From NCBI GenBank assembly GCA_903939665.1, contig CAJAHZ010000199.1:1-7982 (forward strand): DNA of 7,982 bases, read 5' to 3'. The notes beneath the pieces are model-generated. The model made no database searches. It saw only the letters and a program-made list of their open reading frames with translations, and had not been told where the DNA came from. Source of the DNA: an uncultured Pseudomonadota bacterium (lineage in GTDB: Bacteria; Pseudomonadota; Gammaproteobacteria; Burkholderiales; Rhodocyclaceae). Both the position numbers and the translations under genes were made by a program. Each line of letters opens with the position of its first letter. Position 1 is the stretch's first letter. This document shows, one piece after another, positions 1-6,291 of this stretch.

Positions 1-248
1 ATCAGCCAGCCGGTGACGATGGCGCTGCCGTCACCGAGAAAAATCCCCAGTGGCTTGTTGCACATCCTGAGCATGAAGGCTTCGCCGGCCAGTACGGCAA
101 CGGTGGCGATGGCGATCTGCGCCAGAATGATCGGGCCGAAGATCCAGACATAGGCTGCAATACCCGGCAGCAGCGCGGCCAGCACCTGCAGCATGACGCG
201 CTGGACGCTAGTTTTTTTGACCAGATAGGGCGGGGTGGTGAAGTCCAT
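1..248 (-). CDS. rnfD: Rnf complex membrane subunit RnfD (N-terminal 82 residues, cut by window edge)
   Basis: This is the start of RnfD, the flavin-carrying integral membrane subunit of the ion-translocating NADH:ferredoxin oxidoreductase in the inner membrane. The visible 82 residues begin MDFTTPPYLVKKTSVQRVML. They continue with hydrophobic segments at about residues 19-38 and 40-60, then the GDGSAIVTGWL stretch (72-82), which is typical of the RnfD/NqrB family. The usual protein is about 350 residues, so most of it, including the threonine that carries covalent FMN, lies beyond the left edge. The ATG is at 246-248, with a purine-rich AAGGGA about 11 bases upstream as a possible ribosome binding site. 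It follows rnfC after a 78-base gap, unusually long for this operon because the gap contains part of a repeat element. The family call rests on sequence style and operon position (A-B-C-D order). Confidence 0.93.
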   Translation of the reverse strand, partial: MDFTTPPYLVKKTSVQRVMLQVLAALLPGIAAYVWIFGPIILAQIAIATVAVLAGEAFMLRMCNKPLGIFLGDGSAIVTGWL

Positions 249-289
249 ATTTAGTCAATCCCTTTTAACGTGCCCCAAAGGAAATCCCT

Positions 290-366
290 CTGGGGGACAG
301 AGACGCAGAGTCGCGGAGAAAATCGTTCATGTGTCGGTACTCTGCGTTCTCTGCGTCTCTGCGTTG
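290..366. repeat. Dispersed-repeat-like element with 13-bp inverted repeat and CTCTGCGTY units
   Basis: The left arm at 298-310 (CAGAGACGCAGAG) is perfectly complementary to 349-361 (CTCTGCGTCTCTG), with a 38-base spacer. The right side also carries three tandem copies of the unit CTCTGCGTT/C, starting at 340, 349 and 357. Such CTCTGCGTCTCTGCG blocks resemble short repeats scattered between genes of many GC-rich environmental bacteria; that family assignment is from memory and no second copy lies in this window. The element straddles the 3' end of rnfC: the rnfC stop (327-329) is inside it, and the right arm encodes the last residues of RnfC. The boundaries are approximate. An RNA copy could fold into a hairpin between rnfC and rnfD. 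Confidence 0.7.
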
Positions 367-2039
367 GGAGCGGTTTGTTCTGATGCTAGCAGTGGTGCGC
401 GGCGCGCTTCGATCTCGGCGATTTCTTTTCTCTGGGCGATGGTCAGGCCGTCGGTATTTTTCGGCTCCGCGGTTTCGCGCTGGACGCGGGCGCGTTCGAT
501 GGCGGCGGCAATCGTTGCCTTCTTGGCCACGTCGGCATTGACGGGGGCATCGGGTGAGGTTGCGAGAGCGGCGCCGCTATCTACAGGCGCTGCCTTTTTC
601 TCAACTGCTTTGGCCGCAGCGGCCTTGGCCAGCCGCTCGGCCTTCTCGGCCTTCTCGCGCTCATCGCGCAGATTGCGGAATTCGAAGCGCGCCTTGGCTA
701 GATCGGAGGCTTTCTTGTCGCGCTCTCTTGCCCAGATTTCGCTCTTGGCGAAGCGGAAATATTGCACCAGCGGGATGTGCGATGGGCAGACGTAGCTGCA
801 GCAGCCGCATTCGATGCAATCAAAAATATTGTATTCCTGCGTCTTGCCAAAGTTCTTGGCGTGCGCAAACCAGTACATCTCGAACGGCTGCAGTTCATGT
901 GGGCAGGCTTCGGCGCAGGCGCCGCAGCGGATGCAGGGCATTTCCGGGGGCGGCTGCGGAAACAGGGTCGGCGATGCAGCGATAATGCAGTTGGTAGCCT
1001 TGACCAGCGGGGCATCGAGGCTGGGCATTTCAAAACCCATCATCGGGCCGCCCATCAGGTAGCCGTTGGTGTCGTTTTTCGGCTTGCCGAGTTGGATGAA
1101 TTCGCGCAGCGGCGTGCCGATCAGCACTTCCCAGTTGCGCGGATGTTCGACATTGCCGGTCAGCGTGACGATGCGCGAGATGACTGGCTCGCCGTGTGCG
1201 ACAGCGCGGTACGCGGTATAGGCGGTAGCCACGTTGAAGCATTGCACGCCGAGGTCGGTCGAGCGTTTGGCGGCGGGTACTTCCTTGCCGGTCAGCACGC
1301 GAATGAGTTGCTTGGCGCCGCCTGCCGGATAACGGGTCGGTACGGCGATGACTTCGAAGTTTTCGCCCAGCGCCTGTACAGCCTTCTCCAGGGCGGCGAC
1401 TGCTTCCGGCTTGTTGTCTTCGATACCGATCAGTACCCGCTTGGGCATCAGCAGATCGCGGAAAATGGCAACGCCGCGGATCACGTCCTCGGCGCGTTCC
1501 CGCATCAGCAGGTCGTCGCAGGTGATGAAGGGCTCGCATTCCGCCCCGTTGATCACCAGTTCGTCCATCGGCACTGTTTTAGACGCGGTGAGCTTGGCAT
1601 GGCTTGGAAATACAGCCCCACCTAGGCCCACGACGCCAGCGTCACGCAGTATTTCACGGACGCGCTCGGGGGGCAGCGTGCGGTAGTCGAGCGGTGTGCG
1701 CTCTATCCACTCGTCACGGCCATCCGGCTCGATGATGACGGAGAGTGTCGACAGCCCTGAAGGGTGCGCGGCGATGTGTTCTTCAATGGCGAGTACCGTG
1801 CCGGAGGTCGGCGCATGTACCGCCGAAGAGATCCACCCGTCGGCACCGCCAATCAACTGTCCTTTCAGGACATGCTCACCTGCTTCGACGAGCGGGTTTG
1901 GCGTACCGCCGATGCTCTGATGCAATGGAACGATCAGGCGCGCAGGTAGCGGCGCCTGACCGATCGGCTCATGCAGCGAGGATGTCTTGCTGGTCTGCGG
2001 CTTGACGCCGCCTTTGAATTTGAAGAGTTGCTGAAGCAT
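327..2039 (-). CDS. rnfC: Rnf complex NADH-side subunit RnfC
   Basis: RnfC is the peripheral cytoplasmic subunit of the Rnf complex. It accepts or donates electrons at NADH through FMN and passes them to Fe-S clusters. The 570-residue product shows GLGGAVFPSHAKL (138-150) and NGAECEP (164-170), the nucleotide/FMN fold signatures shared with NuoF and NqrA relatives. Two [4Fe-4S] motifs follow: C369-C372-C375-C379 (CIRCGACAEACP) and C408-C411-C414-C418 (CIECGCCSYVCP). Residues from about 435 onward form a charged Ala/Lys/Glu/Arg-rich tail, probably partly coiled-coil or disordered, as in other proteobacterial RnfC/RsxC proteins. The frame stays open upstream to 2564, but that extension overlaps rnfB. 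The ATG at 2037-2039 (MLQQLFKFKGG) matches the family start and lies 10 bases after rnfB. No Shine-Dalgarno is seen; the leader reads GACCCTCCCA. The final residues (559-567) are encoded by an inserted-looking repeat. Confidence 0.96.
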   Translation of the reverse strand: MLQQLFKFKGGVKPQTSKTSSLHEPIGQAPLPARLIVPLHQSIGGTPNPLVEAGEHVLKGQLIGGADGWISSAVHAPTSGTVLAIEEHIAAHPSGLSTLSVIIEPDGRDEWIERTPLDYRTLPPERVREILRDAGVVGLGGAVFPSHAKLTASKTVPMDELVINGAECEPFITCDDLLMRERAEDVIRGVAIFRDLLMPKRVLIGIEDNKPEAVAALEKAVQALGENFEVIAVPTRYPAGGAKQLIRVLTGKEVPAAKRSTDLGVQCFNVATAYTAYRAVAHGEPVISRIVTLTGNVEHPRNWEVLIGTPLREFIQLGKPKNDTNGYLMGGPMMGFEMPSLDAPLVKATNCIIAASPTLFPQPPPEMPCIRCGACAEACPHELQPFEMYWFAHAKNFGKTQEYNIFDCIECGCCSYVCPSHIPLVQYFRFAKSEIWARERDKKASDLAKARFEFRNLRDEREKAEKAERLAKAAAAKAVEKKAAPVDSGAALATSPDAPVNADVAKKATIAAAIERARVQRETAEPKNTDGLTIAQRKEIAEIEARRAPLLASEQTAPNAETQRTQSTDT

Positions 2040-2049
2040 TGGGAGGGTC

Positions 2050-2592
2050 TCAGGCAGCTCTCTTGATTTCGAATACCGGATATTTCCACTTCCAGTTTTC
2101 GATGTTCTCGGCGATCGGCTCCATGCGGATGCATTCGACCGGGCACGGCTTGACGCATAGCTCGCAGCCGGTGCACAAGGATGCGACGATGGTGTGCATC
2201 TGCTTGGCGGCGCCGACGATGGCATCGACCGGGCAAGCCTGAATGCACAGGGTGCAGCCGATGCAGGTTGCTTCGTCGATGATGGCAACCTGTTTTGGTT
2301 TCTCTTCGGCGTCGAGTGGTGTTGGCTCGCGACCGAGCAGGTCGGCCAGCTTGCGCACGCCCTCCATACCGCCCGGCGGACACAGGTTGATGTCGGCTTC
2401 GCCTTCGGCAATTGCTTCGGCATACGGCTTGCAGCCGGGGTAGCCGCATTGTCCGCATTGCGTCTGAGGAAGGATGGCCTCAATCTTTTCGACCAGCGGG
2501 TTGCCTTCGACCTTGAACTTGACCGAGGCATAGCCCAGTGCTGCGCCCAGCACAATCGCGCCAAGCGCCATGATGACGATGGCGGTGATCAT
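2050..2592 (-). CDS. rnfB: Rnf complex ferredoxin-like subunit RnfB
   Basis: RnfB is the membrane-anchored iron-sulfur subunit of Rnf and the probable docking and electron-exchange point for ferredoxin or flavodoxin. The 180-residue protein has one N-terminal membrane helix (about residues 3-22). A 4Fe-4S domain follows with C46, C49, C54 and C71 (CGQCGYPGC then NLC). Two ferredoxin-type motifs come next: C110-C113-C116-C120 (CIGCTLCIQACP) and C140-C143-C146-C150 (CTGCELCVKPCP). This is the standard short proteobacterial form, with three predicted [4Fe-4S] clusters. Its ATG overlaps the rnfA stop by four bases (ATGA), indicating translational coupling, and rnfC starts 10 bases after its stop. 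All expected cysteines are present and nothing appears broken. Confidence 0.97.
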   Translation of the reverse strand: MITAIVIMALGAIVLGAALGYASVKFKVEGNPLVEKIEAILPQTQCGQCGYPGCKPYAEAIAEGEADINLCPPGGMEGVRKLADLLGREPTPLDAEEKPKQVAIIDEATCIGCTLCIQACPVDAIVGAAKQMHTIVASLCTGCELCVKPCPVECIRMEPIAENIENWKWKYPVFEIKRAA

Positions 2593-3173
2593 TGGTATTT
2601 GTCCAGTCCGGAAAAACCCATGAAAGCCAGACTCATCAGGCCGGCCGTGACCATCGCGATGGCCGTTCCCTTGAAATAAATCGGTACGTCGGCACCTTCG
2701 ACACGCTCACGAATGCCGGCAAACAGAACCAGAACAAGTGAAAACCCGACGGCACTGCCGGCACCGAAGAGCAGTGAGTCGATGAAGTTGTATTTGTTGG
2801 CGACGTTGAGTAGCGGTACGCCGAGCACTGCGCAGTTGGTGGTGATCAGCGGGAGGTATATGCCAAGGACCTGATGCAGTACCGGACTCGTTTTCTGGAT
2901 GACCATCTCGGTGAGCTGGACGATCGCTGCGATGGTCACAATGAAGGAGAGTGTGCGCAGGTATTCCAGCCCAAAAGGCATTAACAGGTAATGGTCGATG
3001 ATGTAGCTGGCACCCGTTGCGACGGTGAGGACAAAGGTGGTTGCCGCGCCCATGCCGAAAGCCGTTTCCAGTTTTTTGGAAACACCCATGAACGGGCAGA
3101 GGCCGAGAATCTTCACCAGCACGACGTTGTTGACGAGCACGGCGCCGATAATGATGAACAGGTAATGGGTCAT
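2589..3173 (-). CDS. rnfA: Rnf complex membrane subunit RnfA
   Basis: RnfA is a multi-helix inner-membrane subunit that pairs with RnfE to form the membrane core of the Rnf pump. The 194-residue length and the opening MTHYLFIIIGAVLVNNVVLV are typical, and about six hydrophobic segments span the whole protein. The two family cysteines are present: C26 in KILGLCPFMG and C114 in TTNCAVLG. Published Rnf structures place equivalent cysteines around a [2Fe-2S] cluster shared with RnfE. It is the first gene of the rnfABCD run, and its stop overlaps the rnfB start (ATGA). It lies 90 bases downstream of pyrD on the same strand. No Shine-Dalgarno precedes the ATG (3171-3173); the leader is the pyrimidine-rich GGCTCCTCCCACA. 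Confusion with rsxA is only a naming matter, since the families are the same. Confidence 0.96.
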   Translation of the reverse strand: MTHYLFIIIGAVLVNNVVLVKILGLCPFMGVSKKLETAFGMGAATTFVLTVATGASYIIDHYLLMPFGLEYLRTLSFIVTIAAIVQLTEMVIQKTSPVLHQVLGIYLPLITTNCAVLGVPLLNVANKYNFIDSLLFGAGSAVGFSLVLVLFAGIRERVEGADVPIYFKGTAIAMVTAGLMSLAFMGFSGLDKYQ

Positions 3174-3198
3174 TGTGGGAGGAGCCCGTGGAGCCTGT

Positions 3199-3228
3199 GT
3201 TTTAAGTTGTGCAATTATCCCGCGTCAA
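3199..3228 (-). promoter_or_regulatory. Possible sigma70 promoter for rnfA
   Basis: On the minus strand, TTGACG (3223-3228, 5 of 6 matches to the -35 consensus) is followed after 18 bases by TAAAAC (3199-3204, 4 of 6 to the -10). Transcription would start near 3192, about 18 bases before the rnfA ATG. A short CCCGC/GCGGG inverted repeat overlaps the -35 region. It lacks a downstream T-run, so it is not a convincing terminator for pyrD. Read-through from pyrD is equally possible, so the promoter is only a candidate. Confidence 0.3.
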
Positions 3229-3263
3229 GGCGGGGCGTTCAACCACGTTGGGAGTAGATGTAT

Positions 3264-4301
3264 CTATCCTGCGCGCAGTCTGGCGATTGCCGCTGCCGCC
3301 TCACCCACCAGATCCGGGCCGCGGTAGATGAATCCCGAGTAGAACTGCACCAGCTTTGCTCCCGCCTTGATCTTGGCGGCTGCGTCGGCACCGCTCATGA
3401 TGCCGCCGACGCCGATGATCGGCAGTTCGCCGGCCAGTGCATCGGCCAGTTTTTTGAGCACGGCGGTCGATAGGTCAAAAACCGGTGCGCCTGACAGGCC
3501 GCCCGTTTCGTCGGCATTCGGCAGGCCCTCGACGCCGGCACGCGAAAGCGTCGTGTTGGTGGCGATCACGCCGTCCATGCGGTGCTGCCGGAGCAGATCG
3601 GCAATCGCCTGAATTTGTGCGTCTTCGAGGTCGGGCGCGATCTTCAGCGCGAGCGGCACGTATTTTCCGTGTTTGTCGGCGAGCTTGGCCTGCGCGGCTT
3701 TCAGGCTGCCAAGCAGGGCGTCGAGTGCGTCGTCTTTCTGTAGTTCACGCAGGTTCTTGGTGTTTGGGCTGGAGATGTTGACCGTGACATAGCTCGCTGC
3801 GTTGTACACGCGATCGAGGCAGATCAGGTAATCGTCGGCGGCTTTTTCGATCGGCGTGTCGAAATTTTTGCCGATGTTGATGCCGAGGATGCCGCCGCGC
3901 TTCGGAAACTGCGCTGCAGCGACGTTGCTTAGCAGCTTCTCTACCCCATCGTTGTTGAAACCCATGCGATTGATGATCGCCTGCTTCTCCGGGATGCGGA
4001 ACAAGCGCGGGCGTGGATTGCCGGGCTGCGCGCGCGGCGTGATGGTGCCGATTTCGATGAAGCCGAAACCGAGCGATGCCAGCGCATCGATGTGGTCGCC
4101 GTTCTTGTCGAGCCCGGCGGCGAGGCCGACCGGATTGGGGAACTTGAGCCCCATGGCTTCGACCGGATCGGCAGGAATCGATTTGGCAACAAGGCAGGCG
4201 ATGCCGGCCGAATTGAGAAAGCCGACGCCCGACATGCCGATACCGTGAGCGGTCTCTGCATCGAGCGCGAAGAAGAATTTACGGATCAGGGGATAGAGCA
4301 T
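3264..4301 (-). CDS. pyrD: Dihydroorotate dehydrogenase (quinone), class 2
   Basis: PyrD oxidises dihydroorotate to orotate, the fourth step of pyrimidine synthesis, using FMN and passing electrons to membrane quinone. At 345 residues it has the class 2 length. The amphipathic N-terminal helix (about residues 1-35, MLYPLIRKFFFALDAETAHG) is the membrane and quinone-binding element absent from class 1 enzymes. Visible motifs are GLAAGLDKNGD (59-69), IGTITPRAQPGNPRPRLFR (84-102), NRMGFNN (111-117), and NISSPNTKNLR (175-185), whose second serine (S178) corresponds to the catalytic base Ser175 of the E. coli enzyme. APVFDLSTAV and IIGVGGIMSG follow near the FMN phosphate site. The ATG at 4299-4301 gives the family N-terminus; no strong Shine-Dalgarno precedes it. 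An intrinsic terminator lies about 80 bases upstream, so pyrD probably has its own promoter. I can see only a TAAAAT -10-like stretch very close to the start. Confidence 0.97.
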   Translation of the reverse strand: MLYPLIRKFFFALDAETAHGIGMSGVGFLNSAGIACLVAKSIPADPVEAMGLKFPNPVGLAAGLDKNGDHIDALASLGFGFIEIGTITPRAQPGNPRPRLFRIPEKQAIINRMGFNNDGVEKLLSNVAAAQFPKRGGILGINIGKNFDTPIEKAADDYLICLDRVYNAASYVTVNISSPNTKNLRELQKDDALDALLGSLKAAQAKLADKHGKYVPLALKIAPDLEDAQIQAIADLLRQHRMDGVIATNTTLSRAGVEGLPNADETGGLSGAPVFDLSTAVLKKLADALAGELPIIGVGGIMSGADAAAKIKAGAKLVQFYSGFIYRGPDLVGEAAAAIARLRAG

Positions 4302-4381
4302 GGCGCAATTTTACCGCATCGCAGCAAACCGGTGGTTTCAATCCGCGATGGGCCGTCGTCATTCGTTGTCGATGGGATAGG

Positions 4382-4408
4382 AAAAGGGCCTCGATTTGAG
4401 GCCCTTTT
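4382..4408. terminator. Strong, nearly bidirectional intrinsic terminator
   Basis: GGGCCTC (4386-4392), loop GATTT, then GAGGCCC (4398-4404) form a perfect 7-bp GC-rich stem. The stem extends with A4382-4385 paired to T4405-4408. The plus strand ends in a run of six T (4405-4410) and the minus strand in four T followed by CC, so it should work best on the plus strand but could also stop minus-strand transcripts. On the minus strand it lies between the fbpC-aat-bpt operon and pyrD. On the plus strand no intact gene ends here; the next feature to the right is the regulator remnant. Confidence 0.88.
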
Positions 4409-4448
4409 TTGCATTTGCATCGCGTGTGGAGGATTGCCTCAAGCAGGT

Positions 4449-4775
4449 GTCAAGCGGCTGATTTGCGCCTACGAGAGCGGCGATAGAAAAGTCGAGCGTC
4501 AGGCCGATGCGGATTTTCATGAGGCCATTGCAGAGGCCTCGCACAACAGCATGTTCCTCTATCTGCATGCCGGCATGGTGCGCATGCTGCGCGAACACAT
4601 CAGCCTCAATCTGATCGGCATGCAGGACCCGACGGGCGATGTGACGAACCAGTTGCGCGCGCAGCACCTGTGCATCTGGGATGCGATTCGCCAGCGTCAG
4701 CCCGATGTGGCAAGGCAGGCCATGCTGACGCACATTGACTTTACGCGTTCGGAGCTTGCCCGGCGCGAAGACTGA
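4449..4775 (+). pseudogene. C-terminal remnant of a GntR-family (FCD domain) transcription regulator
   Basis: The frame encodes about 108 residues matching the end of an FCD ligand-binding domain, as in the GlcC/LldR/PdhR branch of GntR regulators. The hallmark DADFHEAIAEASHN gives the expected metal ligands (D20 and H24 of the fragment). H73 (AQHLCIWDAI) and H95 (AMLTHIDF) complete the Asp-His3 pattern. Full members have about 230-260 residues with an N-terminal winged helix-turn-helix. Here that half is absent: just upstream are a terminator and then pyrD on the other strand. The open frame does continue left to 4092, but that part is antisense to pyrD and has no FCD character. There is no in-frame ATG before the middle of the domain (AGC ATG TTC) and no properly spaced ribosome site. 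The gene is therefore called decayed, with a 5' breakpoint near 4411-4448. The stop is intact and lies 35 bases from the convergent bpt stop. Confidence 0.8.
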
Positions 4776-4810
4776 CCGGCTGGCGACGGCAATCGCTGCT
4801 CGACCGCGGG

Positions 4811-5566
4811 TCAGCTTTCGGCTTGCTCCTGCTCGAGATCCCGCCATTCGCCATCGAACAGTCCTTCGATTGGCTTGAAGTTCGATTTGTACGCCATTTT
4901 CTGGCTGTCGCGAATCCAGTAGCCGAGATAGAGGCAGGGCAGCTTGTTGGCTGCGCACTGGGCAATCTGCCAGAGGACGTTGTAAGTACCAAAGCTGGTG
5001 CCGGCAACGTCCGGGTCGTAGAAGGTATAAACCGACGAAAGGCCATCGTTCAGCACGTCCACGATGCTCACCATGCGCAGCGCGTTGTTTGCAGCCGGAT
5101 CGGTGAATTCGACCAGGCGCGTGTCGACGCGGCTTTGCAGGAGGAAGTGCGTGTACTGTTCGTGGCTGTCCTGATCCATGCCGCCACCTGCGTGGCGTGC
5201 CGACTGATAGCGCAGGTAGAGTTGGTAGTGCTGCTCGAAGAACTCGAGCGGCAGTTCGCGCGCTTGCAGACCACCGTGTGCGGCGAGGCTGCGCCGCTGG
5301 CTGCGATTCGGCGTAAAGCGCGCGATTGGCAGTCGGACCGGGATGCAGGCATGGCAATCGTCGCAGTGCGGTCGATAGGTAAAGACGCCGCTGCGACGGA
5401 AACCGGCGCGTACCAGTTCACTATAGACCTCGGCATTGATCAGATGGGTCGGTGTCGCAACTTGCGAGCGCGCTTTTTCGCCCGGCAGGTAGCTGCAGGT
5501 ATAGGGCGCCGTGCTGTAAAACTGCAGCAGAGAAAACGGCAGATCAGAGTCGTTGAGCCGGGACAT
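4811..5566 (-). CDS. bpt: Aspartate/glutamate leucyltransferase (bacterial protein transferase)
   Basis: Bpt transfers leucine from Leu-tRNA to proteins with N-terminal Asp or Glu, turning a secondary destabilising residue into a primary N-degron recognised by ClpS and ClpAP. It is related to eukaryotic arginyltransferase ATE1 and was formerly annotated as ate. The 251-residue length is normal. The N-terminal domain carries C24 (YTCSYLPG) and the cluster C68, C71, C74 (HCDDCHACIPVR). Equivalent N-terminal cysteines in ATE1 enzymes have been reported to bind an Fe-S cluster; whether this one does is not known. The C-terminal acyltransferase part shows SSVYTFYDPD (177-186), SFGTYNVLWQI (191-201) and YLGYWIRDSQKMAYKSNF (213-230), all family hallmarks. 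The ATG (5564-5566) starts five bases after the aat stop, with AGAAAAG directly upstream as a weak ribosome site. The pairing with aat is common in proteobacteria. Confidence 0.96.
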   Translation of the reverse strand: MSRLNDSDLPFSLLQFYSTAPYTCSYLPGEKARSQVATPTHLINAEVYSELVRAGFRRSGVFTYRPHCDDCHACIPVRLPIARFTPNRSQRRSLAAHGGLQARELPLEFFEQHYQLYLRYQSARHAGGGMDQDSHEQYTHFLLQSRVDTRLVEFTDPAANNALRMVSIVDVLNDGLSSVYTFYDPDVAGTSFGTYNVLWQIAQCAANKLPCLYLGYWIRDSQKMAYKSNFKPIEGLFDGEWRDLEQEQAES

Positions 5567-5571
5567 CTTTT

Positions 5572-6291
5572 CTAGTTCCAGGGTTGGCTGGCGCCGTCAA
5601 TTGACCATCGATCCGGCAGATGGCCGGGCTGAATATCTGTCGCCACCAACTCGCGCAGCCGCGTGATGAATGCGTCGCGCGGTATTTCGTGCGCGCCCAG
5701 CGATGCGAGGTGTGGCGTGTTCATCTGGCAATCTATCATGCCGAATCCATGTGCTTCAAGAAAACGGGCGAGATGGGCGGTGGCGATCTTCGAGGCATCG
5801 GAGACGCGGGAGAACATCGATTCGCCATAAAACATGTGGCCAATCGCTAACCCATACAGGCCGCCGACCAAGCGCCCATCCACCCAGACTTCGACACAAT
5901 GGGCGATGCCGAGTTCGAAGAGTTGCCGGTAGGCGCGCTGCATTTCGCGCGTAATCCAGGTGCCCGGCTGGCCGGGGCGCGGCGTTTCGGCGCAGGCACG
6001 GATGACTTCCGGGAAGGCGCTGTCGAGCCGCACTTCATAGTTGGCGGCGCGCAGCGTGCGGCGTAGCGAGCGCGAGACCCGGAATTCGGCGGGAAACAGC
6101 ACCATGCGCGGATCGGGGCTCCACCACAGGATGGGTTCGCCGACCGAGAACCACGGGAAAATACCCTGCCGATAGGCGTCAACGATGCGACGCGGAGTGA
6201 GGTCGCCGCCTGCGCAGAGCAGTCCGTTCGGTTCGGTCAGCGCCTGCCCGAGCGGGGGGAAGGCAGAATCGCCGGTCAGCCAGGGAATCAT
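5572..6291 (-). CDS. aat: Leucyl/phenylalanyl-tRNA-protein transferase
   Basis: Aat is a cytoplasmic enzyme that adds Leu or Phe from aminoacyl-tRNA to proteins with N-terminal Arg or Lys, making primary N-degrons for ClpS/ClpAP. The 239-residue product is close to the E. coli length (234). Motifs in order are GIFPW (43-47), WWSPDPR (56-62), TWI (111-113), GGLYG (143-147), FYGESMFS (154-161), ASK (166-168), DCQ (187-189) and HLASLGA (194-200). The acid and amide residues implicated in catalysis in the E. coli enzyme are retained (E157, D187, Q189 by motif). Its ATG (6289-6291) overlaps the fbpC stop by four bases, and bpt begins five bases after its own stop, so the three are very likely one transcript. 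No defect is seen. Confidence 0.97.
   Translation of the reverse strand: MIPWLTGDSAFPPLGQALTEPNGLLCAGGDLTPRRIVDAYRQGIFPWFSVGEPILWWSPDPRMVLFPAEFRVSRSLRRTLRAANYEVRLDSAFPEVIRACAETPRPGQPGTWITREMQRAYRQLFELGIAHCVEVWVDGRLVGGLYGLAIGHMFYGESMFSRVSDASKIATAHLARFLEAHGFGMIDCQMNTPHLASLGAHEIPRDAFITRLRELVATDIQPGHLPDRWSIDGASQPWN

Noticed and set aside
273..296. CCCC...GGGG hairpin between rnfC and rnfD
   Set aside because: Imperfect short stem without a T-run; it could be part of the neighbouring repeat but cannot be supported as a separate element.
762..1625. 287-residue open frame on the plus strand
   Set aside because: It is antisense to rnfC, has the composition of a GC-rich shadow frame, and shows no recognisable domain.
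2040..2564. N-terminal extension of the RnfC frame by 175 residues
   Set aside because: It runs through rnfB in another frame, is Arg/Ser/Ala-rich without family similarity, and the MLQQLFKFKGG start at 2039 fits RnfC exactly.
3214..3236. CCCGC/GCGGG hairpin after pyrD as an intrinsic terminator
   Set aside because: The stem is only five base pairs and no T-run follows in the minus direction.
4308..4341. Possible pyrD promoter (TTGAAA and TAAAAT on the minus strand)
   Set aside because: The spacer is 22 bases, too long for sigma70, and the -10 would be almost on top of the start codon.
4092..4448. Left part of the plus-strand frame that runs into the FCD fragment, as a possible regulator N-terminus
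   Set aside because: It is antisense to pyrD and crosses the terminator; no helix-turn-helix is visible, so it is not the missing DNA-binding domain.
4823..5575. 250-residue open frame on the plus strand
   Set aside because: It lies exactly antisense to bpt, whose protein is clearly recognisable; the plus-strand product resembles nothing.
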